A DNA stretch of 64,000 bases from Sneathia vaginalis (GTDB lineage Bacteria > Fusobacteriota > Fusobacteriia > Fusobacteriales > Leptotrichiaceae), in the NCBI RefSeq assembly GCF_000973085.1, contig NZ_CP011280.1:832642-896641 (forward strand), in the 5' to 3' direction. Shown here in pieces: positions 9,038 to 16,444 of this stretch (position 1 is the first letter of the stretch; each line of letters begins with the position of its first letter). A program made the translations under genes and the position numbers. The notes under the pieces were generated by a model. It had not been told where the DNA came from, did not search any database, and saw only the letters and a program-made list of their open reading frames with translations.

Positions 9038-9604
9038 CTACTTGACAGTAAACAATATACTCTTATCATCCTTAACTTCTATTGTATAGACTAAGCCATT
9101 AATGTACTTTATTTGTACCGAACTTTTATTCTTATTTAAACTAGTCAAAAGTTCTGATAAGATTTGTAGTGCTTCCTCTCTTTTTATACTCTTATCTGAC
9201 ACTTGTATAAGTATGCTTATTGCTTTTTGAAAAATGGGCATATTTTTTTCATTTACTTCTAATATATTAGCGTGTAGTGTCGCTACATTTATACCCTCAT
9301 AATGTATTAAATATGTACTATTTTTTAATTCAGGTATCTCTATTTTAAAATATGTCTTGTTATCATACTTAACCAATGAGAAATTATCAAGCTTAAGTTC
9401 TTCCTTATTTGATAAATCTTTAAAACTATCTACTATATTTTCCAATAATTCAGATTTGAAATTTTTCTTTTTGACATCGGTAATAACTACACTGTCATTT
9501 TGTTTTTTCTCCTTATTCAACACCCATAATTCCTTAACTATGGCAGTAATTACTACTATTAATCCTAGTAATAGTAGCAAAAAATATTGTAACTTTTTTT
9601 TCAA
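9038..9604 (-). CDS. Small membrane-anchored protein, unknown
   Basis: I do not recognise it. One N-terminal membrane helix (QYFLLLLLGLIVVITAIV) is followed by about 155 residues of mixed charge predicted to lie outside the cytoplasm, with alternating strands and helices near the end (VQIKYINGLVYTIEVKDD). I prefer the TTG start at 9604, eight bases after GAGG, over the GTG at 9613 that overlaps the same site. It sits between rpsR and hicB on the minus strand, after the rpsR terminator when read in the opposite sense, so it needs its own promoter; none is obvious. Confidence 0.6.
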   Translation of the reverse strand: MKKKLQYFLLLLLGLIVVITAIVKELWVLNKEKKQNDSVVITDVKKKNFKSELLENIVDSFKDLSNKEELKLDNFSLVKYDNKTYFKIEIPELKNSTYLIHYEGINVATLHANILEVNEKNMPIFQKAISILIQVSDKSIKREEALQILSELLTSLNKNKSSVQIKYINGLVYTIEVKDDKSILFTVK

Positions 9605-9657
9605 ATTTCTCACCTCGCCTTATTATACAGGAAAATGCTAGCAGAATCAACTATCAT

Positions 9658-9691
9658 AAAAAAAGTGAGACCATAATTTTAGCCTCACTGT
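9658..9691 (-). terminator. Terminator after rpsR
   Basis: Six- to seven-base stem AGTGAG/CTCACT (9665-9670 with 9685-9690) followed by seven T on the minus strand. Confidence 0.65.
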
Positions 9692-9696
9692 ATAAT

Positions 9697-9930
9697 CTAT
9701 TTTTCTATCTTTGTATATGGTAATAAAGCGATTTGTCTTGCTCTCTTTATTTCCTTTGCTATTTTTCTTTGAAGTTTAGCATCAAGACCTGTTACTCTTG
9801 CAGGAGATATTTTTCCTTTATCATTCATAAAGTTTTTTAATAATTCTGCATTTTTGTAATTAATTTCTTCTATTTTAAATTTAACTTTTGGTCTTCTTTT
9901 TCTTCTCTTAAATTCAGCAACTGGTTTCAT
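9697..9930 (-). CDS. rpsR: 30S ribosomal protein S18
   Basis: 77 residues, normal length. The basic N-terminus ([12 protein letters not shown]) and the core [20 protein letters not shown] followed by [10 protein letters not shown] are diagnostic. S18 pairs with S6 on the platform of the small subunit. The gene is last in the conserved rpsF-ssb-rpsR order, 15 bases after ssb. A T of the start region is preceded by AAGGAGG. The usual zinc-binding Cys pair near the N-terminus is absent, so this is the Cys-free form. Confidence 0.97.
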   Translation of the reverse strand: MKPVAEFKRRKRRPKVKFKIEEINYKNAELLKNFMNDKGKISPARVTGLDAKLQRKIAKEIKRARQIALLPYTKIEK

Positions 9931-9945
9931 ATTTCTTACCTCCTT

Positions 9946-10341
9946 TTAGAATGGGAAATCCTCACCATCATCAGGATCATCTACGGTATCTATATAATCA
10001 TTTGTATCTGCGTTCTTGTCAAAACTTGAACCAGAATTAGATTGTGTTTCAATAAATTCTGCCCTATCTACTACTACATCAAATGAATTTCTCTTTTCTC
10101 CGTTGACTTCATATGATCCTACATTAATTCTTCCTTGGACTAGTATTCTTTGTCCTTTACCAAAGTAGTTGGCTATAAACTCAGCTCTTTTATCCCAAGC
10201 AACGCAGTTTATAAAATCAACGCCATCTTTAACAAATTCTTTTTTTACTGCAATAGAAAATCTACAATATGATTTTCCAGATGATGTTTGCTTTAATTCA
10301 GGGTCCCTTGTTAATCTACCCATTAATCCTACATAATTCAT
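9946..10341 (-). CDS. ssb: Single-stranded DNA-binding protein
   Basis: OB-fold protein of 131 residues that coats single-stranded DNA in replication and repair. It begins MNYVGLMGRLTRDPELK, contains FINCVAWDKRAEFIANYFGKG, and ends with the acidic tip DDGEDFPF that recruits partner proteins. The linker between residues 105 and 122 is short. Its place between rpsF and rpsR is the common bacterial arrangement and links ssb expression to ribosomal-protein control. Confidence 0.97.
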   Translation of the reverse strand: MNYVGLMGRLTRDPELKQTSSGKSYCRFSIAVKKEFVKDGVDFINCVAWDKRAEFIANYFGKGQRILVQGRINVGSYEVNGEKRNSFDVVVDRAEFIETQSNSGSSFDKNADTNDYIDTVDDPDDGEDFPF

Positions 10342-10359
10342 TTAGTTCACCTTCCTGGT

Positions 10360-10647
10360 TTACTTCTCATTCTTAACAATCATGTATTTTAATAAACTTT
10401 CAGTTATATTTAACTTAGTTTCAACATCGATTAGTTTTGTTCCATCAATAACAAAGTTTGTTAAAACATAATATCCATTTTCTTTTTTCTTAATAGGATA
10501 AGCTAATTTTCTTTCTCCCATGATTTCAGTAGAAATTTCTTGTGCTCCAGCTTTAGCTAATATGTCTTCAACCTTTGCAACACTTTCTTTCTTTTCTTCA
10601 TCAGTTAAATGTGTTGAAAGTATGAACATAATTTCGTATTTTGTCAT
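10360..10647 (-). CDS. rpsF: 30S ribosomal protein S6
   Basis: 95 residues. MTKYEIMFIL and GERKLAYPIKKKENGYY are typical S6. It binds 16S rRNA with S18. It is the first gene of the rpsF-ssb-rpsR unit, with a promoter at 10714-10743 and a leader of about 60 bases that could fold (GCC/GGC and CCTT/AAGG pairs). S6:S18 autoregulation through a leader hairpin is known in many bacteria; I cannot confirm the motif here. Confidence 0.97.
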   Translation of the reverse strand: MTKYEIMFILSTHLTDEEKKESVAKVEDILAKAGAQEISTEIMGERKLAYPIKKKENGYYVLTNFVIDGTKLIDVETKLNITESLLKYMIVKNEK

Positions 10648-10713
10648 TTTCTTTTCTCCTTTCCTTCTGGTTTAATAGCCCTAAGAGTAAGCCCCTTAAA
10701 GCAAGGCAATAGT

Positions 10714-10743
10714 ATTATAGCAATTTTTCTATTACTTTGTCAA
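10714..10743 (-). promoter_or_regulatory. Promoter of rpsF-ssb-rpsR
   Basis: -35 TTGACA (10738-10743) and -10 TATAAT (10714-10719), 18-base spacer; the -35 overlaps the last codons of the TetR gene. Confidence 0.8.
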
Positions 10744-11367
10744 ATTTTCTTTGTAGTTTACTAAAAACAAAAAGCTTGTAAGGTAATATTTGAAATATAG
10801 TCTTAGATATGGTTTAGCTTTTTCATAGTTTTCATAATCTATAAGGAAAGGAATAGCTCCACTAAAGCATTCCCTTGCTATTAATCTTAATATTCTTTCT
10901 ATATATTTTTCTATCTTTACTACACCTTTTACTTTTTTGTATAAATCTATTGTTGATTTAATATCTTCTTCCGTAAAGGTATTAACTATCTTTTCATATT
11001 CTGTACCTTGTGATGAGTATAGTAGTATAAAACTATCCTTGTATTCAAACATAATCTTATACATATTCATAGCTTCATCCATTACTTCTTCAGTTATTAT
11101 ACCTTTTTTTAATATATCCACCACTTTTTTGTTACAAGCTAATGATTTAGATTTAGCAATTTCAAAAACTTCATGTATTTTTGGCATATCCACTAAGATG
11201 ATTTGATTAAACATATCTTCCTTATTTTTAAAATTACCATATATAGCACCAGTTGTTAACTTACATAACTTTGCAATATGACGCATTGAAACACCCTTAT
11301 ACCCTTTTTTTAAGAATTCTTTCTTTGCAACTTTTAAAATCTTGTCTTTACTAAATTTACAATTCAT
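10732..11367 (-). CDS. TetR/AcrR-family transcriptional regulator
   Basis: 211 residues. Residues 1-50 form the TetR DNA-binding domain (ILKVAKKEFLKKGYKGVSMR, then IAKLCKLTTGAIYGNFKNKE). The rest is a helical ligand and dimer domain with no recognisable family. I start at ATG 11367, which has GGAGTG eight bases before it; the ATG at 11388 lies at the promoter's start point. Its promoter (-35 TTGATT 11411-11416, -10 TATAAT 11389-11394, spacer 16) is clear. No transporter or enzyme lies beside it, so the target is unknown; autoregulation is likely for the family. Confidence 0.88.
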   Translation of the reverse strand: MNCKFSKDKILKVAKKEFLKKGYKGVSMRHIAKLCKLTTGAIYGNFKNKEDMFNQIILVDMPKIHEVFEIAKSKSLACNKKVVDILKKGIITEEVMDEAMNMYKIMFEYKDSFILLYSSQGTEYEKIVNTFTEEDIKSTIDLYKKVKGVVKIEKYIERILRLIARECFSGAIPFLIDYENYEKAKPYLRLYFKYYLTSFLFLVNYKENLTK

Positions 11368-11388
11368 TTTTTCACTCCATTCAATCAT

Positions 11389-11416
11389 ATTATACAGATT
11401 TTTTAATGAAAATCAA
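11389..11416 (-). promoter_or_regulatory. Promoter of the TetR gene
   Basis: TTGATT (11411-11416), 16-base spacer, TATAAT (11389-11394). Its placement decides the translation start downstream. Confidence 0.65.
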
Positions 11417-11426
11417 CAAAATGTAT

Positions 11427-11450
11427 AAAAAAAAGAAGCTTAGCTTCTAA
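11427..11450 (-). terminator. Terminator of the tRNA cluster
   Basis: Perfect seven-base stem AGAAGCT/AGCTTCT (11434-11440 with 11442-11448), very tight loop, then eight T on the minus strand. Confidence 0.75.
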
Positions 11451-11453
11451 AAG

Positions 11454-11536
11454 TGGTGCGCGAGGAGAGACTCGAACTCTCAAGCCGAAGCGCTAGATCC
11501 TAAGTCTAGTGCGTTTACCAATTTCGCCACTCACGC
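11454..11536 (-). tRNA. tRNA-Leu (anticodon UAG)
   Basis: Acceptor stem GCGTGAG/CTCGCGC, anticodon stem CTAGA/TCTAG with loop CTTAGGA, a short class II variable arm (CGCTTCGGC region) and encoded CCA. Last of four tRNAs read as one unit. Confidence 0.95.
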
Positions 11537-11550
11537 ATATTTTGTTCAAG

Positions 11551-11627
11551 TGGGGTGACCGACGAGATTTGAACTCGCGACAACCAGATCCACAGACTGG
11601 CGCTCTACCAACTGAACTACGGTCACC
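11551..11627 (-). tRNA. tRNA-His (anticodon GUG)
   Basis: Encoded extra 5' G (position -1) opposite C73, acceptor GTGACCG/CGGTCAC, anticodon loop CTGTGGA, T loop TTCAAAT and encoded CCA. The G-1 is the histidine identity element. Confidence 0.95.
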
Positions 11628-11632
11628 ATAGA

Positions 11633-11708
11633 TGGAGCGGGAAACGAGGGTCGAACTCGCGACATTCAGCTTGGAAGGCTGACGCTCTACCATCTGAGCT
11701 ATTCCCGC
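11633..11708 (-). tRNA. tRNA-Gly (anticodon UCC)
   Basis: Acceptor GCGGGAA/TTCCCGC, D arm GCTCAGATGGTAGAGC, anticodon loop CTTCCAA, T loop TTCGACC and encoded CCA. Confidence 0.95.
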
Positions 11709-11709
11709 A

Positions 11710-11786
11710 TGGTCGGTGTTATAGGATTTGAACCTACGACCCCTTGCTCCCAAGGCAAGTGCGCTACCGAGCTGCGCTAAACACCG
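11710..11786 (-). tRNA. tRNA-Pro (anticodon UGG)
   Basis: Acceptor CGGTGTT/AACACCG, anticodon stem CTTGC/GCAAG with loop CTTGGGA, T loop TTCAAAT and encoded CCA. First gene of the Pro-Gly-His-Leu cluster. Confidence 0.95.
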
Positions 11787-11805
11787 TTCCATCAAGACAA
11801 TAATT

Positions 11806-11834
11806 ATAATAGCATTTTTTAAATCTTATGTCAA
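11806..11834 (-). promoter_or_regulatory. Promoter of the Pro-Gly-His-Leu tRNA cluster
   Basis: -35 TTGACA (11829-11834), -10 TATTAT (11806-11811), spacer 17; about 20 bases before the tRNA-Pro 5' end. Confidence 0.75.
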
Positions 11835-11866
11835 TAACTTTTTTTCATATTATATATTATCTCTAC

Positions 11867-12400
11867 TTAGATATTTATTTTTTCTTGTTTTATTTCTTCA
11901 ATACTCTTATTTAATGCTTCATGATAATCATAGTTTTTATCTATCTTTGCAACTTCATCTAGTTTAGCTTGCTTTTCAGTGTCAAATGAAAATCTAATTA
12001 TTTTTTCGCTTGTTTTTTTATAAATATCTTTAATTGTACAATTAGGGATATATTTAATATTATTATCATTATTTCTTACTAAAAATGTTTCCATATAATA
12101 AGTCCCACATTTATCTATTGCTAAACCAAGTTGCAAATATTTGTTATCATTTATTTCCAGTAAAAAATTTACAGACTTTATAGTCGTATTTTTGTTATTC
12201 ATACTAACAAATCGGGCTTTTTCCAAATTCTTTAAAAAGAAATTTATTGTTAATACTCTATCTTTGAAACTTTTTAATGGTATTTTTCTTGACTTTATAA
12301 CATCATTATATATTTCGAAATCACTTAACTTATTGTATATAATATTTTTAGCATATACAGATGCATAATTATTATTTTTATCACAATAATGTAATCCCAT
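11867..12400 (-). CDS. Hypothetical protein with doubtful N-terminus
   Basis: I do not recognise this 177-residue Lys/Asn/Ile-rich protein; it has no signal peptide or membrane helix. The central part alternates short strands (KSVNFLLEINDNKYLQLGLA) and the last 60 residues are helical and charged. The ATG at 12400 has only a weak site before it (AGGTAAG, 15 bases away). A better-placed start with AGGAG lies 35 bases upstream, but its frame ends after six codons (MNKNLI). This suggests a frameshift near the beginning and that the visible ORF may be the surviving part of a longer gene. Confidence 0.45.
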   Translation of the reverse strand: MGLHYCDKNNNYASVYAKNIIYNKLSDFEIYNDVIKSRKIPLKSFKDRVLTINFFLKNLEKARFVSMNNKNTTIKSVNFLLEINDNKYLQLGLAIDKCGTYYMETFLVRNNDNNIKYIPNCTIKDIYKKTSEKIIRFSFDTEKQAKLDEVAKIDKNYDYHEALNKSIEEIKQEKINI

Positions 12401-12460
12401 TAAATGGGAAAACTTACCTATATTAAATTTTTATTCATTCTTACTCTCCTAATTTTATAT

Positions 12461-12495
12461 AAAAAAACTAGATTCAATAAATTCTTAAATCTAGT
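12461..12495 (-). terminator. Strong terminator ending the possible small RNA
   Basis: Eight-base stem (ACTAGATT/AATCTAGT; arms 12467-12474 and 12488-12495), 13-base loop, then seven T on the minus strand. Confidence 0.75.
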
Positions 12496-12649
12496 CTTAT
12501 AGTTTTTTGAATTTTTTCAATTCTTTGTTTCAAAAACTGTAAACAACCTGCACTACTTTTAATTTTTTTAAAAGCCATATGTTTTTATTTCTAGCGTGAA
12601 AACTACACCACTCATGCACAGCCTAGAGCGAGACCTATATATCTCTTTC
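12461..12649 (-). ncRNA. Possible 190-nt small RNA or leader-like transcript
   Basis: A clear promoter (12656-12683) and the terminator above bracket about 190 bases with no ordinary gene. The first 70 bases contain a short inverted pair (CTAG about 30 bases apart) enclosing GTG/CAC pairings. The stretch TGCATGAGTGGTG at about 12611-12623 resembles the 5' part of the nearby tRNA-Leu (TGCGTGAGTGGCG), so a decayed tRNA is possible. A 34-codon ORF (12578 to 12474, starting MAFKKIKSS) lies inside and its stop falls in the terminator arm and loop; it has no good ribosome-binding site. The ends do not pair, which argues against 6S RNA. Identity unknown. Confidence 0.4.
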
Positions 12650-12655
12650 AAGTAT

Positions 12656-12683
12656 ATTATATCATTTTGTTTAATAAAATCAA
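12656..12683 (-). promoter_or_regulatory. Promoter of the possible small RNA
   Basis: -35 TTGATT (12678-12683), -10 TATAAT (12656-12661), spacer 16, lying just after the end of nrdG. Confidence 0.6.
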
Positions 12684-12713
12684 GACGAAATTTAATTATA
12701 CAGTTTTCACATA

Positions 12714-13280
12714 TTATATATTATTTGTTTGTTTTCTCTTCCTATACTTAGCTTCTTCTTCCTTACTAAGTGCCCAGATTATCTTATGTTCCTTTTCAGT
12801 TTTTCTAAGATCTATAACTCTTTGGTTGGCTGAACCTCTAAATTGTAGTTTTAGATCTAATAAGTCTTGTATAAATTTACCATCCACTAATACATCAACT
12901 AAATCTAAAAGTTTTTTTGTATATGGCAACTTCTTATACATGTACCCTATAACAAACTCATATGTGTACCCTGTATAGCACCATATTGTCTTATTAGGCA
13001 CTTCTTCTCTCACTCTAACTACAAGCTTATACACCCATTCTTGATTATCTGGATCTAATGGTTCACCACCCAAAAGAGTTAGCCCTTTAATGTAGTCTCT
13101 TTTTAACAATTTAACAATATACTCTATAGTATCATAAGTAAACTCTTTACCTGTATCAAATTCCCAAATATCTTCATTAAAGCAACCTTTACATTTATGC
13201 TTACAACCACTAACAAAAAGTGACGTTCTTATACCAGGTCCATCTGCAACATCCATTTCTTTTATTAAAGCATAATTCAT
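12714..13280 (-). CDS. nrdG: Anaerobic ribonucleotide reductase activating protein
   Basis: Radical SAM enzyme of 188 residues. It uses a [4Fe-4S] cluster held by CKHKCKGC (residues about 27-34, the CxxxCxxC motif) to cleave S-adenosylmethionine and generate the glycyl radical on NrdD. The usual N-terminus ALIKEMDVADGPGIRTSLFV and the LLGGEPLDPDN segment are present. The start overlaps the nrdD stop by ATGA, so the two are translated together. It is about 30 residues longer at the C-terminus than the shortest family members; the extension (TEKEHKIIWALSKEEEAKYRK) is charged and lacks known motifs. Confidence 0.96.
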   Translation of the reverse strand: MNYALIKEMDVADGPGIRTSLFVSGCKHKCKGCFNEDIWEFDTGKEFTYDTIEYIVKLLKRDYIKGLTLLGGEPLDPDNQEWVYKLVVRVREEVPNKTIWCYTGYTYEFVIGYMYKKLPYTKKLLDLVDVLVDGKFIQDLLDLKLQFRGSANQRVIDLRKTEKEHKIIWALSKEEEAKYRKRKQTNNI

Positions 13281-15403
13281 AGATGTAGAACTCTTTTACT
13301 AATTTCTTTAGTTTTACCTTCATTCCAGAAGTTTTCACCTAAGTAACCACAAGTTCTTCTAGTTACATTCATCTTTCCATGATCCTTATTATGACATTGT
13401 GGACATTCCCATTCACCATCACTATTTACTATTATTTCTTCATCATATCCACATACGTGACAATAGTCTGACTTAGTGTTGAATTCTGCATATTGTATAT
13501 GATCATACATAAATTTAACCACTTCTTCTATTGCTTCTAGGTTTTTTGATAAATTAGGAATTTCTACATAAGATATAGCTCCACCATTAGAGATAGATTG
13601 GAATTGTGATTCAAATTCAAATTTACTCATTGCATCTATTTTTTCACGAACATCTACGTGATATGAATTTGTGTAATATCCCTTATCAGTGATATCCTTT
13701 ATACTTCCAAATCTTTCTAAGTCTATTTTAGCAAATCTATAGCATAGAGATTCTGCTGGTGTTCCATATAGCCCAAATCCTATACCAGTTTCTTTTTTCC
13801 ACTTATCACAAGCGTCTCTTAATTTATGCATAACTTTCAATGCAAATTCAAGTCCCTTTTTAGTTGTGTGACTTTGACCTGTAACAAGTTTTGATGCTTC
13901 ATATAGCCCTATATATCCCAATGATATTGTTGAGTATCCGTTAAGTAAATACTTATCTATTTTTTCACCTTTTTTAAGTCTAGCAATTGCACCATATTGC
14001 CAATGTATTGGTGATATATCTGATAGTGTTCCCATCAATCTATTATGTCTTGCCATTAAACCTTCATAGGCTAAATTAAGTCTTTCATCTAACAACTTCA
14101 TATATTCTTCTTCATTAGGCCCTGATAATATACCTATTTGTGCAAGATTTAAGCTGACAACACCTTGATTAAATCTACCTTCAAATATATATTCACCTTT
14201 TTCATTTTTGTATGGAGATAAAAATGATCTACATCCCATAGGACTAAATACATTACCTTCATAATTTTCTCTCATTTTTTTAGCACTAATATAGTCTGGA
14301 TACATTCTCTTACTGCTACATTTTACAGCAAGTTTTGTTAAGTAGTCATACTTACCACCTTTTAAGCAATTACATTCATCTAGAACATAAACTAATTTAG
14401 GGAATGCTGGTGTAATATATACTCCTTTTTCGTTTTTTATACCTTCATATCTTTGTTTTAAGACTTCTTCTATTATCATTGCTGCTTCTTCCTTGTATGG
14501 ATCATTTTCATCTATTTCAAGGAATAGTGTAACAAATGGTGATTGTCCATTAGTAGTCATCAAAGTATTTATTTGATATTGTATTGTTTGTACACCTGAT
14601 TTCAATTCATCTTTTAATCTTTCATCTACTAATTTTTCTAATAAATCTTCTGTTAATTCACCTTCAAATTTTTCCTTTATTTGTTTTAAGTACTTTTCTT
14701 TACTTCTTCTCAAATACTTTCCTAGGTGTTTAATATTTACAGATTGACCACCATATTGGCTACTTGCAACAGCTGCAATAATTTGTGTCATAATAGTACA
14801 AGCTACTTGGAAGCTCTTAGGTGATTCAATTAGCTTACCGTTCATTACAGTTCCGTTTTCTAACATATCTTTAATATTTATCAAACAGCAATTGAATATG
14901 GGTTGTAAAAAATAGTCCATATCGTGAAAATGTAGTACACCATCATCATGAGCTTTTCTTAATTTTTCAGGTAAAAGTATTCTTCTACTTAAGTCTTTAG
15001 ATACTTCTCCTGCTATTAAGTCTCTTTGTGTTGAGGCAACGCTTGCATTCTTATTAGAATTTTCTTCTCCAACTTCCTTATTCTTATTACTTATCAAACT
15101 TAATATTGAATCATCAGTTGTATTTGCCTTTCTAACTAAAGCTCTCTTATATCTATATATTATATATTTTTTAGCTAATACATACTTATTATCTTCCATC
15201 AACTTTTGTTCTATAAAGTCTTGTATTCCTTCAACAGTCAAGTTATTCTTTAGAGTTGTCTCAACTTCAGAAACTATTTCTAATATTTTTTCATGTGAAA
15301 CTCTTTCACTTTCTGTAACTTCTGCATTTGCCTTATTTATAGCATTGATTATCTTGTTTTCATCATATTGGACTTTTCTTCCATCACGCTTTTTTACTAA
15401 CAC
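13277..15403 (-). CDS. nrdD: Anaerobic ribonucleoside-triphosphate reductase
   Basis: Class III reductase that makes deoxynucleotides without oxygen. The N-terminus holds an ATP-cone regulatory domain (VKKRDGRKVQYDENKIINAI), the middle the ten-stranded barrel (TTNGQSPFVTLFLE), and the end a zinc site (CHVCG and CPQCH) and the glycyl radical loop RRTCGYLGENFW. The start is taken as GTG 15403, eight bases after AGGTGG: a start at 15493 would lie inside the -35 box of the promoter at 15465-15493. That gives 708 residues. Tandem NrdR boxes lie between promoter and start, so expression should fall when dATP is plentiful. Confidence 0.96.
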   Translation of the reverse strand: MLVKKRDGRKVQYDENKIINAINKANAEVTESERVSHEKILEIVSEVETTLKNNLTVEGIQDFIEQKLMEDNKYVLAKKYIIYRYKRALVRKANTTDDSILSLISNKNKEVGEENSNKNASVASTQRDLIAGEVSKDLSRRILLPEKLRKAHDDGVLHFHDMDYFLQPIFNCCLINIKDMLENGTVMNGKLIESPKSFQVACTIMTQIIAAVASSQYGGQSVNIKHLGKYLRRSKEKYLKQIKEKFEGELTEDLLEKLVDERLKDELKSGVQTIQYQINTLMTTNGQSPFVTLFLEIDENDPYKEEAAMIIEEVLKQRYEGIKNEKGVYITPAFPKLVYVLDECNCLKGGKYDYLTKLAVKCSSKRMYPDYISAKKMRENYEGNVFSPMGCRSFLSPYKNEKGEYIFEGRFNQGVVSLNLAQIGILSGPNEEEYMKLLDERLNLAYEGLMARHNRLMGTLSDISPIHWQYGAIARLKKGEKIDKYLLNGYSTISLGYIGLYEASKLVTGQSHTTKKGLEFALKVMHKLRDACDKWKKETGIGFGLYGTPAESLCYRFAKIDLERFGSIKDITDKGYYTNSYHVDVREKIDAMSKFEFESQFQSISNGGAISYVEIPNLSKNLEAIEEVVKFMYDHIQYAEFNTKSDYCHVCGYDEEIIVNSDGEWECPQCHNKDHGKMNVTRRTCGYLGENFWNEGKTKEISKRVLHL

Positions 15404-15417
15404 TGCACATCCACCTT

Positions 15418-15465
15418 TCACTATATGTTGTGGTGTTCCCACAACCTTTTCACAATATATCCATA
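15418..15465 (-). promoter_or_regulatory. Tandem NrdR boxes before nrdD
   Basis: Two matches to the NrdR core CwATATaTwG: CAACATATAG (15421-15430) and GGATATATTG (15453-15462), exactly 32 bases apart, the helical spacing expected for the pair. They cover the region from the -10 box to the leader. The second box is the weaker. Confidence 0.7.
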
Positions 15466-15493
15466 TTATATCCCAATTAATGTATTTTGTCAT
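15465..15493 (-). promoter_or_regulatory. Promoter of nrdDG
   Basis: -35 ATGACA (15488-15493), -10 TATAAT (15465-15470), spacer 17. Confidence 0.7.
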
Positions 15494-15555
15494 CTTTTTT
15501 TTATATGAAATTCTTGCATTTTTTAACTAGATTATCTAATACCTATTTAAAGCAA

Positions 15556-15586
15556 CAAAAAAGGTGTAAAAAAATTTTTACACCTT
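15556..15586 (-). terminator. Terminator after the thioredoxin-like gene
   Basis: Near-perfect hairpin AAGGTGTAAAAA/TTTTTACACCTT (15561-15586) followed by T6 on the minus strand. Confidence 0.8.
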
Positions 15587-16436
15587 ATTTAACCTTAAAT
15601 TCATCATTTCCAATAAAGCCATTTGTAAATAAATTATCTTTAACTTCTAGTACACTAGGTATCCACTTTAGGTTAAATCTACTCTTTATTTCATCGTTTA
15701 AGATATAGTAAACATTAGATTTACCCTTAGAATAATCTAGATATTCTTCATAAGTATACTTAGTTGGTTGTATCAAATAGATTAACTTTCTATTGCCCTT
15801 TATTTTTTTTAGTCTTTCATATTCTTTTACACAATCAGAACACCAAGGTGCACCGTAGATTATTAAAGTATTGCTAGAGACTATATCTAATAATCTATAC
15901 TCTTTTTCCTTATCATCCTTTACCTTAATATCTTGTAATTTTTCTCTAACAGCTTTATCAATATTTAATTTTTCATGATTATAGAAAGTCTTAGTAGTGA
16001 AATATTCATCATCTAGCTCTACTATATTATTCTTTTCACCATCATACTTGTATATCATAGGCACATATTTAATACCCATATAATTTGCCATATCACCATT
16101 ATTGTCATAGTAAACTTCATAATTATATCCATTATTTTTGAAATATTCTTCTATTTTTTCTTTTGTTTCATTTGGATATATTACACTCACAATATTTGCC
16201 ATATCCTTATACTTATTCTTTATTTCTTGCATATGCTTAAATTCAGATACACAAACATGACAATATATAGAGCCATATACAATATATTTATTTTTTAGTT
16301 TATTGTAATCTAAATCATTTACAATTTTATTTCCATTTTCCACCACTTTATTTTCTATCATACATTTATTCCCGCTACATTCATTAGAAAATGAAAATAC
16401 AGAAAATATTGTAAATAATAATAAAATTTTTTTCAT
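15585..16436 (-). CDS. Exported protein with two thioredoxin-like domains
   Basis: After a signal peptide (MKKILLLFTIFSVFSFS) come two thioredoxin-type folds in tandem, each opening with a strand and a CxxC: IVYGSIYCHVCVSEF (about residue 60) and IIYGAPWCSDCVKEY (about residue 205). Each also has the expected later proline loop (YVPMIYKY; WIPSVLEV). Both CxxC motifs are intact, so two redox-active sites are likely, acting on periplasmic or surface proteins. ATG 16436 is chosen because upstream in-frame starts are GTGs inside the end of the previous gene. It is last in the ruvC-trmL-metG-lipoprotein unit, eight bases after the lipoprotein gene. No disulfide partner such as DsbD is nearby. Confidence 0.8.
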   Translation of the reverse strand: MKKILLLFTIFSVFSFSNECSGNKCMIENKVVENGNKIVNDLDYNKLKNKYIVYGSIYCHVCVSEFKHMQEIKNKYKDMANIVSVIYPNETKEKIEEYFKNNGYNYEVYYDNNGDMANYMGIKYVPMIYKYDGEKNNIVELDDEYFTTKTFYNHEKLNIDKAVREKLQDIKVKDDKEKEYRLLDIVSSNTLIIYGAPWCSDCVKEYERLKKIKGNRKLIYLIQPTKYTYEEYLDYSKGKSNVYYILNDEIKSRFNLKWIPSVLEVKDNLFTNGFIGNDEFKVK

Positions 16437-16444
16437 ATTCACTC

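Noticed and set aside
11493-11795. Minus-strand ORF of 100 codons across the tRNA cluster
   Set aside because: It reads through four tRNA genes; such frames (MERCLAQLGSALALGARGRR type) are a well-known artefact of tRNA sequence.
12461-12683. 6S RNA or tmRNA
   Set aside because: The length fits 6S, but the ends do not pair and no central bubble is evident; no tRNA-like 3' end for tmRNA.
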